A DNA stretch of 54,565 bases from a virus: IMG/VR virus record IMGVR_UViG_3300001844_000164, positions 1 through 54,565 of that record; one strand, 5' to 3'. A program made the position numbers and the translations under genes. Shown here piece after piece: positions 9,014-17,087 of the stretch. Under the pieces are notes generated by a model. That model did not search any database, was not told the origin of the DNA, and saw only the letters and a program-made list of their open reading frames with translations. Within the stretch, counting starts at the first letter, position 1; the number at the start of each line of letters is the position of its first letter.

Positions 9014-9823
9014 ATGAGCATCGTCCAAGTCCTCGCCGCCGTCGACGACGGCTACCCGGTGGTGAACAACGCCACCGGCGGAGACGTCATCTATCGGATC
9101 GGCAAGTGGCAGTACCACAAATTCACTTCGGCTGGCACTTTTGAGTTCACCGTGATGGGCAACGGGTCGTTGCCCGTGAAACTCTATGTCGCATCCGGCG
9201 GTGATGGCGGTTTTTCAGCAGACGGTCGCGCTGGCGGAGGCGATGCTCCTACCAACGGCGCTAGTGGCGCACCCGGCGGAATGTACGGTTTTCAGGGCGC
9301 TTTGACCGCAAACAATTTCGGGATCAACTCCCCAAAAACAGTCACGATAGGTGCTGGTGGCTCTCCCGGCTTCGGCGGCTCGGCGTCGCAGATCGGTATT
9401 CACGGAGCAACGAATTACTCGAACACCAACGGAGGAGCTGGAGGATCGGGAGGAGCAGCCGGGTCTTCGTACACCAATGCTTTGGATGGAAATTCCGGCG
9501 GCAACGGGCAAAATATGTCGACCGAGTTCCCGAACGAAAGGGGTTACTTTTCTGGCGGTGGTGGTGGTGGCGGTGGCGGCGCCGGTGACGTCGCGTCTAA
9601 CCAAGGCGGCGGAGGCGCCGGTAACGGCGGCGGCGGTGATGGTGGTGGCGGCGGAGGTACAGGCTACGATGGTTCCGCCGCAAGCGACGGCCTCGCCAAC
9701 ACAGGCGGCGGCGGAGGTGGTGGCGGCGGAGCTGGGTATGATCCTAACAACGCCAACAACGGCGGCTCTGGTGGCAGCGGCGGCAGCGGAATCGTTCTCG
9801 TGAAATTCCAGTACGCAAACTGA
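9014..9823 (+). CDS. Glycine-rich tail fibre/adhesin
   Basis: The first ~50 residues include a conserved entry segment (YHKFTSAGTFEFTV, residues about 34-47). The middle is extremely glycine-rich, with runs of five to eight Gly, and the end is GSGGSGIVLVKFQYAN. This is the architecture of Gly_rich-type phage fibre domains, in which Gly-rich strands may pack as polyglycine-II helices, as in some phage receptor-binding adhesins. The length is 269 residues. It lies one base after the previous stop and just before the next start, so these small fibre genes form one unit driven by P7. Role as a host-contact adhesin is an inference. Confidence 0.75.
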   Translation: MSIVQVLAAVDDGYPVVNNATGGDVIYRIGKWQYHKFTSAGTFEFTVMGNGSLPVKLYVASGGDGGFSADGRAGGGDAPTNGASGAPGGMYGFQGALTANNFGINSPKTVTIGAGGSPGFGGSASQIGIHGATNYSNTNGGAGGSGGAAGSSYTNALDGNSGGNGQNMSTEFPNERGYFSGGGGGGGGGAGDVASNQGGGGAGNGGGGDGGGGGGTGYDGSAASDGLANTGGGGGGGGGAGYDPNNANNGGSGGSGGSGIVLVKFQYAN

Positions 9824-9824
9824 C

Positions 9825-10127
9825 ATGGCACACTTTGCTGAAATCTCTACCGCCAACGTGGTGCAGCGCGTCTTGGTCGTGCCAGACGGTCAAGAGCATC
9901 GCGGCCAAGATTTCCTCGCCAACGACCTTCAGCTTGGTGGCGAGTGGATCAAGACCAGCTACAACACGCGCCGCGGCGTCCACATCCGCGGCGGAGTTCC
10001 GTTCCGAAAAAACTACGCCGGAATCGGGTACACCTACGACGCGACCCGCGACGCATTCATCCCACCCAAACCTGCGGGCGATAACTGGGTGCTGGACGAG
10101 GAGACCTGCTGGTGGGTCAAACCATGA
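9825..10127 (+). CDS. Small virion-associated protein
   Basis: A 100-residue protein beginning MAHFAEISTANVVQRVLVV and containing NTRRGVHIRGGVPFRKNYAGIGYTYD. This layout is familiar from small proteins encoded next to fibre genes in cyanophages and other marine tailed phages. No function has been established that I can name. It overlaps the next gene by ATGA, so the two are probably translationally coupled. It has no membrane segment and a Trp-rich C-terminus (WVLDEETCWWVKP). Confidence 0.7.
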   Translation: MAHFAEISTANVVQRVLVVPDGQEHRGQDFLANDLQLGGEWIKTSYNTRRGVHIRGGVPFRKNYAGIGYTYDATRDAFIPPKPAGDNWVLDEETCWWVKP

Positions 10128-10555
10128 GCCTCCTCTCCTTCCTCGCCAGCGCCGCCGGCGGTACGGTCCTCGGCGGCCTCACCCAACTCCTGGCCACGTT
10201 TGCCTCCGAGGCCAAAGAGTGGAGCGCGTCGAAGCGCCGCATCGCCGAGCTCCAGGCGATCAAGGAGCGCGACATCGCGATCGGCGAACTCCAGGCATTC
10301 ATCAAGGCCCAGGAGGGCTTCACGTCGACCTACACGCCGCCCGTCACCGCCCCGGGCTGGACGCACGCGGTATTCACGATCGTCGAGGCGTTCATCAAGT
10401 TGGTGCGGCCGATCATGGTCGTCGGCGCGTGCTGGTATCTGTGGACGCTTCCTTCGGCCGACCTCGCTGGGCTCCGGCCGGAGATCGTCGCCTTCTGCTT
10501 CTCGGTCGGCTACGCCTGGATCGGCATCCGGCACCAGCGCCAGCTTGGGAAGTAA
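10124..10555 (+). CDS. Holin-like membrane protein
   Basis: A 143-residue protein. The ATG at 10124 overlaps the upstream stop (ATGA), which is preferred over the GTG at 10112. It has a hydrophobic N-terminus (SLLSFLASAAGGTVLGGLTQLLATF, residues about 2-26), a charged helical middle, and two C-terminal hydrophobic segments separated by a short loop (LVRPIMVVGACWYLW and IVAFCFSVGYAWIGI). The RP before the second hydrophobic segment and the W-x-G-x-R tail resemble phage holins of the three-helix (3TM) type. It would form lesions in the inner membrane. The lysozyme-like gene is far away at 52895. A tail or membrane protein of another kind is possible. Confidence 0.6.
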   Translation: MSLLSFLASAAGGTVLGGLTQLLATFASEAKEWSASKRRIAELQAIKERDIAIGELQAFIKAQEGFTSTYTPPVTAPGWTHAVFTIVEAFIKLVRPIMVVGACWYLWTLPSADLAGLRPEIVAFCFSVGYAWIGIRHQRQLGK

Positions 10556-12217
10556 ATGGCCACCGTCCCCGAGGAACTCCTGCTCGCGCGCATCAAGCGC
10601 GAGAGTGAAGCTCGGGCCGCGGCCGACGCTGCTCTAGAGGCCGCCCTGGCCTCCGCTACGGCGGAATCAAAGCAGAAGATCGACGCCATCGCGTCCCGGC
10701 TGTCGGCAAAGATTGGGAGCTCCACGGTCACGTCGTCCGCGATCGTCGGCGAAATCAAGCGCACCCAGGTTGAGCCTGGATTCGCGCTGGCGGAAGACCT
10801 GCTGACTCTCCAGGCGACAGTCACCGACGGACAGAACACCAGCGCGGCCAGCGTTGAGGAGCTGCGCGTCGCGATGGCGGACCAAAACCAGGCGTTCGCC
10901 CAGGACGTGCTCACGGTGAGGGCGCAGTTCAATAAGAACATCGCCCAGGTCACCGACGACATCACGGCCCAGGCCACGGCCAACTCGGCGACAGCGTCGC
11001 GAGTGACTACACTCGAGTCTACGGTCGCCAACCCGACGACCGGCCTGGCCCAGGCACATTCTCGGATCACGGCCGAGGAGTCCGCCCGGGCCACCGCGGT
11101 CGACGCGGTCGCGACGCGCACAACGACGCTGGAATCGACGGTCAACAACCCGACGACCGGCGTGGCGGCGACCTCCGCGAGGCTTACCACCGAGGAGTCC
11201 ACCCGCGCCACCGCGGACTCGGCGCTCTCCTCGAGGACGACTACCCTGGAATCGACGGTCAACAACGCGACGACGGGCGTGGCGGCAACTTACGCGAAGA
11301 TCGTAACCGAGGAAACGACTCGGGCCACCGCCGACAGCGCGCTCTCGTCGCGGGCCACCACGCTGGAATCGACGGTCAACAACCCGACGACGGGCGTTGC
11401 CGCAACCGCCTCCCGCATTTCGACGGTGGAGTCGACCTACGCCTCGAAGACCTACGCCGACACCAAGAAGTCCGAGGCGATCACCGCGGCCGCGGCCGAC
11501 GCCACGGCCAAAGTCTCGACGGAGTCCTCGGCCCGCGCTCAAGCCGACGGATTCCTTTCGGCGAAATACGTCCTGCGCGTCGATACCAACGGCCGCGTCG
11601 CCGGCATGGAGATCACGTCGTCAACCTCGGCGAACGCTGGAACGACGAACGAGATCAAGTTCACCGCCGACTCGTTCAAGGTCTTCAACAACAGCACCGA
11701 CATCTCGCCGTTCACGGTCGTCGGCGGAGTGGTCTACTTGACGAACGCAGTCGTCGAGCAGCTCAAAGCCAACATCCAGATCACCACCCCGAAAATCCTC
11801 GGCGGTCGTCTGGAGCTGAATGGCGAGTGCGTCGTCTGCACCAACCAGACCTCCGGCATCGTCCGCGTCAACGGTGGCGTCGGCGACGGCCCCGGGAACG
11901 GCGGCCAGGTTGATTGTTTCGGGTCAACGTGGCCGGGCCCTTACGCCGGCGCCGTGTTCATCACGCCGGCCAACGTAGGCACCGGCCATGTGCGGATTCG
12001 AGACCGCTCCGGTCTTGACCGAATCCACATCGACACGGCCGGACTCTGCAACGTGTCCAACGCCCGATTCAGCGACACGAATTTCAACGCGCATCCGAGT
12101 TCCAACAACCAGATCGAGTGTGGCGAGCAGCCTGGATCGACCAGCGGAACCTACCTCGCCATGCGCGTGAACGGCCGCACCGTCTACGTTCCCTTCTACA
12201 CTTCAGTCCCAACTTGA
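10556..12217 (+). CDS. Tail fibre protein with DUF1983-like region
   Basis: The ATG directly follows the upstream stop. The N-terminal ~150 residues are helical. Residues about 150-270 hold several near-identical units of about 36 residues with TTLESTVNNPTTGVAAT and TTEESTRATADSALSSR, likely a coiled-coil or triple-beta shaft. From about residue 330 comes KYVLRVDTNGRVAGMEI, followed by FTVVGGVVYLTNAVVEQLKANI. This is the pattern of the DUF1983 domain found near the C-terminus of phage host-specificity (J-like) proteins. The last ~150 residues are a beta-rich tip with Cys residues. The length is 553 residues. The protein probably contributes to receptor recognition. Confidence 0.8.
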   Translation: MATVPEELLLARIKRESEARAAADAALEAALASATAESKQKIDAIASRLSAKIGSSTVTSSAIVGEIKRTQVEPGFALAEDLLTLQATVTDGQNTSAASVEELRVAMADQNQAFAQDVLTVRAQFNKNIAQVTDDITAQATANSATASRVTTLESTVANPTTGLAQAHSRITAEESARATAVDAVATRTTTLESTVNNPTTGVAATSARLTTEESTRATADSALSSRTTTLESTVNNATTGVAATYAKIVTEETTRATADSALSSRATTLESTVNNPTTGVAATASRISTVESTYASKTYADTKKSEAITAAAADATAKVSTESSARAQADGFLSAKYVLRVDTNGRVAGMEITSSTSANAGTTNEIKFTADSFKVFNNSTDISPFTVVGGVVYLTNAVVEQLKANIQITTPKILGGRLELNGECVVCTNQTSGIVRVNGGVGDGPGNGGQVDCFGSTWPGPYAGAVFITPANVGTGHVRIRDRSGLDRIHIDTAGLCNVSNARFSDTNFNAHPSSNNQIECGEQPGSTSGTYLAMRVNGRTVYVPFYTSVPT

Positions 12218-13968
12218 GAAAGTACGGAGCTATTTTCCCCGACGACTGGTCGGAGGCGATGGTGGAGCTGATCTGCTACGCGCAAAACCGCACCGTCGAG
12301 CAGGGCGGGCTTGGCCAGCAAGCCCACCTGCGAAACGCGATGATCGCGCTCTGGCCCAACATCTACGCCGGCGAGGTGGAGCCTGGAGTCCCGCGATGGC
12401 GCGACGACCTGGAGCTGCTCACCTGGGCCTGGTGCAAGTACAAGATTGTCTCGGTCATCGGTCACGCTTCCGCTGCGAAAACGCACACGTTCGGGCACAT
12501 CGCGGCCGCTAGTTACATCGCCGACCCGCAGAATTCCATCATCACCCTCACCTCGACCCACCTTCCCGGGCTCCGCAAGCGTCTGTGGGCCGACACGGTG
12601 TCCGCGATGAGGACGGCGCAGATTGCTCCAGGCACGCTCGGCGGTCTGATGTTCGACGTCCGAAATCACGACATGACGATGCGTCCTGCCGGGACCAAGG
12701 AGGACAAGTATGTCATCGAGGGAATCGCGACTGACCGTGGTCAGGATGCCGTTGAAAAGATTCAGGGGACGCACTCGAGGAAGCGGCGGTACGTCGTCAT
12801 CGACGAGGCCCAGGGAACGCCGTCTGCCATATTTGAGGCCGCGGCCAACCTGATGACGGACCCGGACTTCAGGATGGCCCAGCTCGCCAACCCGACGCGG
12901 CGCTATTCAGAATTTGGAACATGGTGTGAACCCGTAACAGGGTGGGGGCACATCGATCCCGACGTGGACCAGTTCTGGGAAACCAAGCGCGGCGGCGTCT
13001 GCATCCGCCTGGACGGCCTCAAGTCGGCCAACATCAAGCACGGGAAGACGGTATTCCCGTTCCTGATACGCCAGGACTACCTTGACTCGGTGGCCAAGGC
13101 ATTCGGCGAGGGGTCGCCGCGGTGGTGGACGTTCGTCCGAGGCTGGTTCGCCCCCGAGGGCCTCTTCGGCGTCATCTTCCCGTCGTCGATCCTGGCCCGG
13201 GCGGAAAAGAAGCTCGAGTACCAGATGAAGCCGGTGCGCGTGGCCGCGCTCGACCCTGCGTTCGAGGGCGGAGATCAATGCGCCCTGGCGATCGCCGAGT
13301 ACGGTTCCGCCAACGGTTCCTCGTTCGCGATGAACATGGTCTCGTCGACGCCGGTGAAAGTCGCTGTCACCGACAAGTCCGAGCCGCTCGACTACCTGAT
13401 CGCGCATGAGGTGAAGCGCATCTGCACCAAGTTTGAGGTGAAGCCGGAGAACTTCATCCTGGACGTTACCGGCGCCGGCCGCGGCGTCGCCGCCATCCTC
13501 GAGAAGGAATGGAGCCCGGAGATCAACCGCTGCAATTTTGGCGGCGGCGCCACCGAACGGAGACTCAAAAAGTCCGACTCGGAAAACTGTAGCGAGCTGT
13601 TCGACCGATTCGTCTCCGAACTGTGGTGGGCTGGACGAGCCTGGATGGAGGAGGGCCTGGTGGGCGGGCTGAACGAGGACTACAAGGTCCTCCGCGACCA
13701 GCTCATCGCGAGGCAGTACGAGACGATCAAAGACAAGAAGATAAGAATCGAAACGAAGAAGGAGATGAAGGAGAGGCTCGGCTACTCCCCGGACGAGGCC
13801 GACGCTTTTGTGATGCTTGTCGAGCTGCTCCGCCGGAAGGGCGGGGTTGCCGGCATGGCGCTCTCCAACGCGGCCGGCAGTCGCGATTCGCGAATGACGA
13901 AACGGGCCGTGCGGTACAGCAACGTGATGAATCCCGACCGGGAATTCAGCAGCGCGGAGGCCGCTTAA
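12214..13968 (+). CDS. terL: Terminase large subunit
   Basis: The ATP-driven packaging motor. The TTG at 12214 overlaps the previous stop and gives 584 residues; the in-frame GTG at 12118 and ATG at 12259 are alternatives. The ATPase part has GHASAAKT at residues 83-90 as Walker A, and YVVIDEAQ with D197/E198 as Walker B. The nuclease part has acidic residues at ALDP (D347), ILDVTGAG (D417) and PDEADAF (D530), the expected RNase H-like triad. The Walker A is unusual: the glycine before Lys is Ala, and the first part of the loop is G-H-A-S. The small subunit gene is at the far right end, so the two terminase genes are separated by the fibre cluster, or joined only through the contig ends. Confidence 0.93.
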   Translation: MRKYGAIFPDDWSEAMVELICYAQNRTVEQGGLGQQAHLRNAMIALWPNIYAGEVEPGVPRWRDDLELLTWAWCKYKIVSVIGHASAAKTHTFGHIAAASYIADPQNSIITLTSTHLPGLRKRLWADTVSAMRTAQIAPGTLGGLMFDVRNHDMTMRPAGTKEDKYVIEGIATDRGQDAVEKIQGTHSRKRRYVVIDEAQGTPSAIFEAAANLMTDPDFRMAQLANPTRRYSEFGTWCEPVTGWGHIDPDVDQFWETKRGGVCIRLDGLKSANIKHGKTVFPFLIRQDYLDSVAKAFGEGSPRWWTFVRGWFAPEGLFGVIFPSSILARAEKKLEYQMKPVRVAALDPAFEGGDQCALAIAEYGSANGSSFAMNMVSSTPVKVAVTDKSEPLDYLIAHEVKRICTKFEVKPENFILDVTGAGRGVAAILEKEWSPEINRCNFGGGATERRLKKSDSENCSELFDRFVSELWWAGRAWMEEGLVGGLNEDYKVLRDQLIARQYETIKDKKIRIETKKEMKERLGYSPDEADAFVMLVELLRRKGGVAGMALSNAAGSRDSRMTKRAVRYSNVMNPDREFSSAEAA

Positions 13969-14019
13969 CGTCCGATATACCGCACCTTAACCCGGCGTAA
14001 CGTCCAATATATCGTACCT
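13966..14019 (+). repeat. Two 22-bp imperfect direct repeats
   Basis: TAACGTCCGATATACCGCAC (13966 on) and TAACGTCCAATATATCGTAC (13998 on) are 32 bp apart, each followed by CT. The first begins with the stop codon of the terminase gene; the second ends just before the ATG at 14021. They fill the intergenic gap and overlap promoter P8, so they could be binding sites for a regulator. Confidence 0.7.
13987..14015 (+). promoter_or_regulatory. Possible late-type promoter P8
   Basis: TTAACC (13987-13992) preceded by CACC, a 17-nt spacer and TATCGT (14010-14015), then 5 nt to the ATG at 14021. It is the weakest member of the family because the -35 reads CCTTA instead of CCTTG, but the spacing and position relative to the start codon match the others. 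Confidence 0.5.
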
Positions 14020-14020
14020 C

Positions 14021-14662
14021 ATGGCCCTGATCCGATCCTTCCGCGATGTGCCGCCCGGCGGCTGGCGCTACGTCCAGCCAGAGACCGGCGTCCGCTTTGA
14101 GTGCGACACTTTCGAGGGCCTGGTCGCGATGGTGCGCCCACACCGCGACTACAAGGGCATCCCCTCCACCACGCTCGCGGCTGACATCCAGCGCCAGCTC
14201 TGCATCAGCCTGGACACCTCCTGGTGCGCCCCGGAGCCTGGCGAAGACTACCGCCCGGTGGAGGATCTCACGTCCCGCCTGACGACCAGCATGGCGCTTT
14301 CCTTGGGTAAGGCGGTGGCCGGGGTCCTGGCCGAGGTCGCCGCCGGCCGCACCCCGCTTTGTCCGCCGGAGGAGGCCGCCGCCCGGGCGGCCGTTTGCCG
14401 CGGGTGTCCGCTCAACAAGCCCGCCAGCCTGTGCTCCTGCTCTGCGGTATACAAGGCGATCGAGGCGTCGATCCCCAAGGACCGACGCCAGGCCGGCATC
14501 AGCGTCTGCATGGCTTGCGGCTGCTCGCTCCAGGCCAAGGCCAACCTGCCCCTGGGGGTCGTCCAGGCAGCCAATTCCCCCGGCGTCACCTTCCCGCCCT
14601 GGTGCTGGCAGCGCCTCGACGCCCCCTTGCGGGGTAGTCCGGGGTCGGATACAAGGGCCTGA
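14021..14662 (+). CDS. Cysteine-rich putative zinc-binding protein
   Basis: A 213-residue protein between terminase and portal. The N-terminal half (RSFRDVPPGGWRYVQPETG, then FEGLVAMVRPHRDYKG) looks like a conserved phage domain of unknown function. From about residue 127 there are paired cysteines (CRGCPLN, CSC, CMACGC and a late PWCW), consistent with one or two zinc sites. Proteins of this kind are seen beside packaging genes in other phages, but I cannot name a role. The last codons contain the -35 element of the portal promoter P5. Expression is probably from P8. Confidence 0.7.
   Translation: MALIRSFRDVPPGGWRYVQPETGVRFECDTFEGLVAMVRPHRDYKGIPSTTLAADIQRQLCISLDTSWCAPEPGEDYRPVEDLTSRLTTSMALSLGKAVAGVLAEVAAGRTPLCPPEEAAARAAVCRGCPLNKPASLCSCSAVYKAIEASIPKDRRQAGISVCMACGCSLQAKANLPLGVVQAANSPGVTFPPWCWQRLDAPLRGSPGSDTRA
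14627..14655 (+). promoter_or_regulatory. Late-type promoter P5 (portal)
   Basis: TTGCGG (14627-14632) after GACGCCCCC, a 17-nt spacer and TACAAG (14650-14655). The portal ATG is 10 nt further on, leaving a leader of only a few bases. The site lies mostly inside the end of the preceding gene. Confidence 0.7.
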
Positions 14663-14665
14663 CGC

Positions 14666-16777
14666 ATGGAATCCTCCTCGCCATCCACGCTTCCGACGCC
14701 GTCGGAACGCCGCATCCGCGACGCCGCGACGGCCCGGTCCCTCTGGCGCAAGCTCCGCACCGCATCGGAACTCCGGAGAAACAAGTGGTTGCAGGTCCAG
14801 AACCAGCTCGACGGTGCTCCGCCGTTTTCCAACAAGGAGCTGCTCGAGCTTGGCCAGAGCTGGCGCTGCAATGTCAATTTCCGCGACGCCGCGTCGACCC
14901 TGGAGCAGGTGATGATAAGCTACTGGCGGCTCCTGCACGACACGACCAATTTGGCCTCGGTCCAGTACGTTACCCCGGACGACCCGAATGGTGAAAAATG
15001 GGAGCAGTTTTTTCAACAGGCGTTCAATAGGTTCATCGACGACTGGGGGCCGGATTACGTCCGAAACTACCTGCTGTTCTCGCAGAACCACGTCTCCTTC
15101 GGCGTCGGCGTCAGTTTTTGGAACGACAAGTTCTCTCCGCGCTGGGAAGCGGTCCGCATCGGCGAGGTCGAGGTGCCCACCCGGGCGAAGGCCAGCGTCG
15201 AAAAGCTCACCCTCTTTGGCGTGCGCCAGGAGATTGAGGTCGACTTTCTGTGGGAGCTGATTCGCTCCCCCGATTCAAAGGCCACCGCGACGAAACGCGG
15301 ATGGAACCCCGGCGCGATCGAGGAGCTGCTGGTCCGCGAATTCGTGAAGCAGGACGGCGCCGTCTCCACTCCGGTGACCGGGCACGATGTGCTGGAGCTC
15401 CAGCGCCTCATGCGCGACAACGCGCTCGGCGTCACGACCGGCCACGATCCGGTGAAGCTGGTCCACATCTTGGTCCGCGATTACGACGGCAAGATCTCGC
15501 GGATGATCTTCGCCGAGATGCAGGAGCACCAGTCAGAGTTCCTCTTCGACGACAGCGGCGCTGACAGCCGGCCGGACAGCATGAACCACACCCTGGCCGC
15601 CGTCTTCTTCGACGCCGGCAACGGCGATTGGTGGGGCACCAAGGGTTTCGGGGTTAAGAATTTCCAGCTCTCGACGGTCCAGAACCGGCTCAAGAGCCGG
15701 GCTGTCGACCGCACGCTGATCGACGGGCTCAACTTCCGGGACCTTTCTGAAGGTGGTCGTGAAACGGTCCCGATCACCAGCGTCGGTCCGTTCAATTTTC
15801 TGCCAAAGGACGTTGAGCAGGTTGGCAGCTACCCAACCGGACGATCGATCATCGAAACGATCGAGCTGCTGGACTCGCAGCAGAGCTACAACAACGCGCG
15901 CTACCGCGACCAGGGGAAGCAGATTCAGCAGACCGACACGGCCACCCAGGCGAACATCCTGGCCAACATCCAGAGCCAGGTCGACGTCGCCAACGCGACG
16001 CTCTATTTGCGCCAGATCGCCCGCAACATTTTCACCGAGCAGTTCCGCCGGCTGCGGATGCGCGGCAACCCGGATGCCGACGCCAAGCTCTTCAAGAAGC
16101 GGTGCGTCGACGAGCTCGGGATGCCGGAAAAGGTCTTCCACGACGGCGAGATCTCGATCCGCACGGGCGCCGATCCCGGCGCCATGAATCTCGCGATGCA
16201 GGGCGACCTCGCGATCCAGGGCCTCCAGCTTCCCGACGCCAACCGGCGCTGGATGCAGGAAAAGTGGGTCACCGCGAAATTCGGCTCCCAGGCCGTGGCC
16301 AAGGCGCTCAACCCGGTCGACGCCACCGCCGAGATCAAGAGCCAGCGCCTCGCGCTCATGGAGAATTCCGACATGGGCGAGGGCAATCCGCTGCCGGTCG
16401 ATCCGCAGGACAATCACGCCGCGCACGCGCCGCAGCACCTCATGCCGCTCGAGGTCATCGTCCACAACTACGACGCCACCGGCCGCATCGACCCGAACGG
16501 CCTCATCGCGCTTCAGAACGCGCTGCCGCATCTCGAGTCCCATTTCGAGTACCTGAAGCAGGACAAGCTCCAGGAGGCGCTCTTCAAGGAGCTGTGGCCG
16601 CGGTTCACCGCCGTCCGCTCCGCCGCCGAGGGAATCTTCCGCATGGTCGAGAAGATGCACAACGAGACGCAGCAAGCGCAGCAGGGTGGTTTCGATCCGG
16701 CGGGCCAGGTGGGTGCCATGTCGCAGCAGTCTTCCCCCAGTCCCAATGCTCAAGTCCCTCCTCCGTCGCCTCCTTAA
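14666..16777 (+). CDS. Portal (head-tail connector) protein
   Basis: A 703-residue protein that would form the dodecameric ring through which DNA enters and leaves the head. Identification rests on position (between terminase and scaffold/capsid), size typical of podovirus portals, and recognisable portal-like stretches: LGQSWRCNVNFRDA near residue 70, YSFNNARY-type text QQSYNNARYRDQ near 410, and a long helical C-terminal part ending in a Gln-rich tail (NETQQAQQGG). No signal or membrane segment is present. The start is fixed by promoter P5. The next gene starts inside its 3' end (16746), overlapping by 32 bases in another frame. Confidence 0.85.
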   Translation: MESSSPSTLPTPSERRIRDAATARSLWRKLRTASELRRNKWLQVQNQLDGAPPFSNKELLELGQSWRCNVNFRDAASTLEQVMISYWRLLHDTTNLASVQYVTPDDPNGEKWEQFFQQAFNRFIDDWGPDYVRNYLLFSQNHVSFGVGVSFWNDKFSPRWEAVRIGEVEVPTRAKASVEKLTLFGVRQEIEVDFLWELIRSPDSKATATKRGWNPGAIEELLVREFVKQDGAVSTPVTGHDVLELQRLMRDNALGVTTGHDPVKLVHILVRDYDGKISRMIFAEMQEHQSEFLFDDSGADSRPDSMNHTLAAVFFDAGNGDWWGTKGFGVKNFQLSTVQNRLKSRAVDRTLIDGLNFRDLSEGGRETVPITSVGPFNFLPKDVEQVGSYPTGRSIIETIELLDSQQSYNNARYRDQGKQIQQTDTATQANILANIQSQVDVANATLYLRQIARNIFTEQFRRLRMRGNPDADAKLFKKRCVDELGMPEKVFHDGEISIRTGADPGAMNLAMQGDLAIQGLQLPDANRRWMQEKWVTAKFGSQAVAKALNPVDATAEIKSQRLALMENSDMGEGNPLPVDPQDNHAAHAPQHLMPLEVIVHNYDATGRIDPNGLIALQNALPHLESHFEYLKQDKLQEALFKELWPRFTAVRSAAEGIFRMVEKMHNETQQAQQGGFDPAGQVGAMSQQSSPSPNAQVPPPSPP

Positions 16778-17087
16778 ACTGACACCGCAGGTCGTCATTA
16801 TTCCTGCCGCCAACCGGGAGCCGCTCACCCAGCGTGAGCGAATGGAACTGCGAGAGTGGCTCGCGTCGTCCATGACGCAGCGGGCGCTCTCGCTCATGGA
16901 ATCAAAGCATCCCGGCACCATGCTCAAGTTCCCGTCCTACGCACGCAGCGAGTGGGATGAGCGGGCCGCGGTTACGTTCCTGGCGAAGGTGAAAGGCTGG
17001 GAGCTCTACCGCGACCAGCTCCTTCAGCTTGCCGAAACACCGCGCGAGATGCGTGAGCCCACCGAAAACTTCCCGTCAACTGAATGA
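16746..17087 (+). CDS. Hypothetical 113-aa protein between portal and scaffold
   Basis: Starts with ATG inside the 3' end of the portal gene and ends in an ATGA overlap with the scaffold gene. The product has a basic hydrophobic N-terminus (MLKSLLRRLLKLTPQVVII), then a helical, charged body with WDERAAVTFLAKVKGWELYRDQLLQL. I do not recognise a family. Its position suggests a small assembly factor or head-associated protein. The tight overlaps on both sides make it very likely a real, translationally coupled gene. Confidence 0.75.
   Translation: MLKSLLRRLLKLTPQVVIIPAANREPLTQRERMELREWLASSMTQRALSLMESKHPGTMLKFPSYARSEWDERAAVTFLAKVKGWELYRDQLLQLAETPREMREPTENFPSTE

Noticed and set aside
13946-15091. 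381-aa minus-strand open frame opposite the portal and Cys-rich genes
   Set aside because: Same reasoning: Arg-rich shadow of genes with good support on the plus strand.
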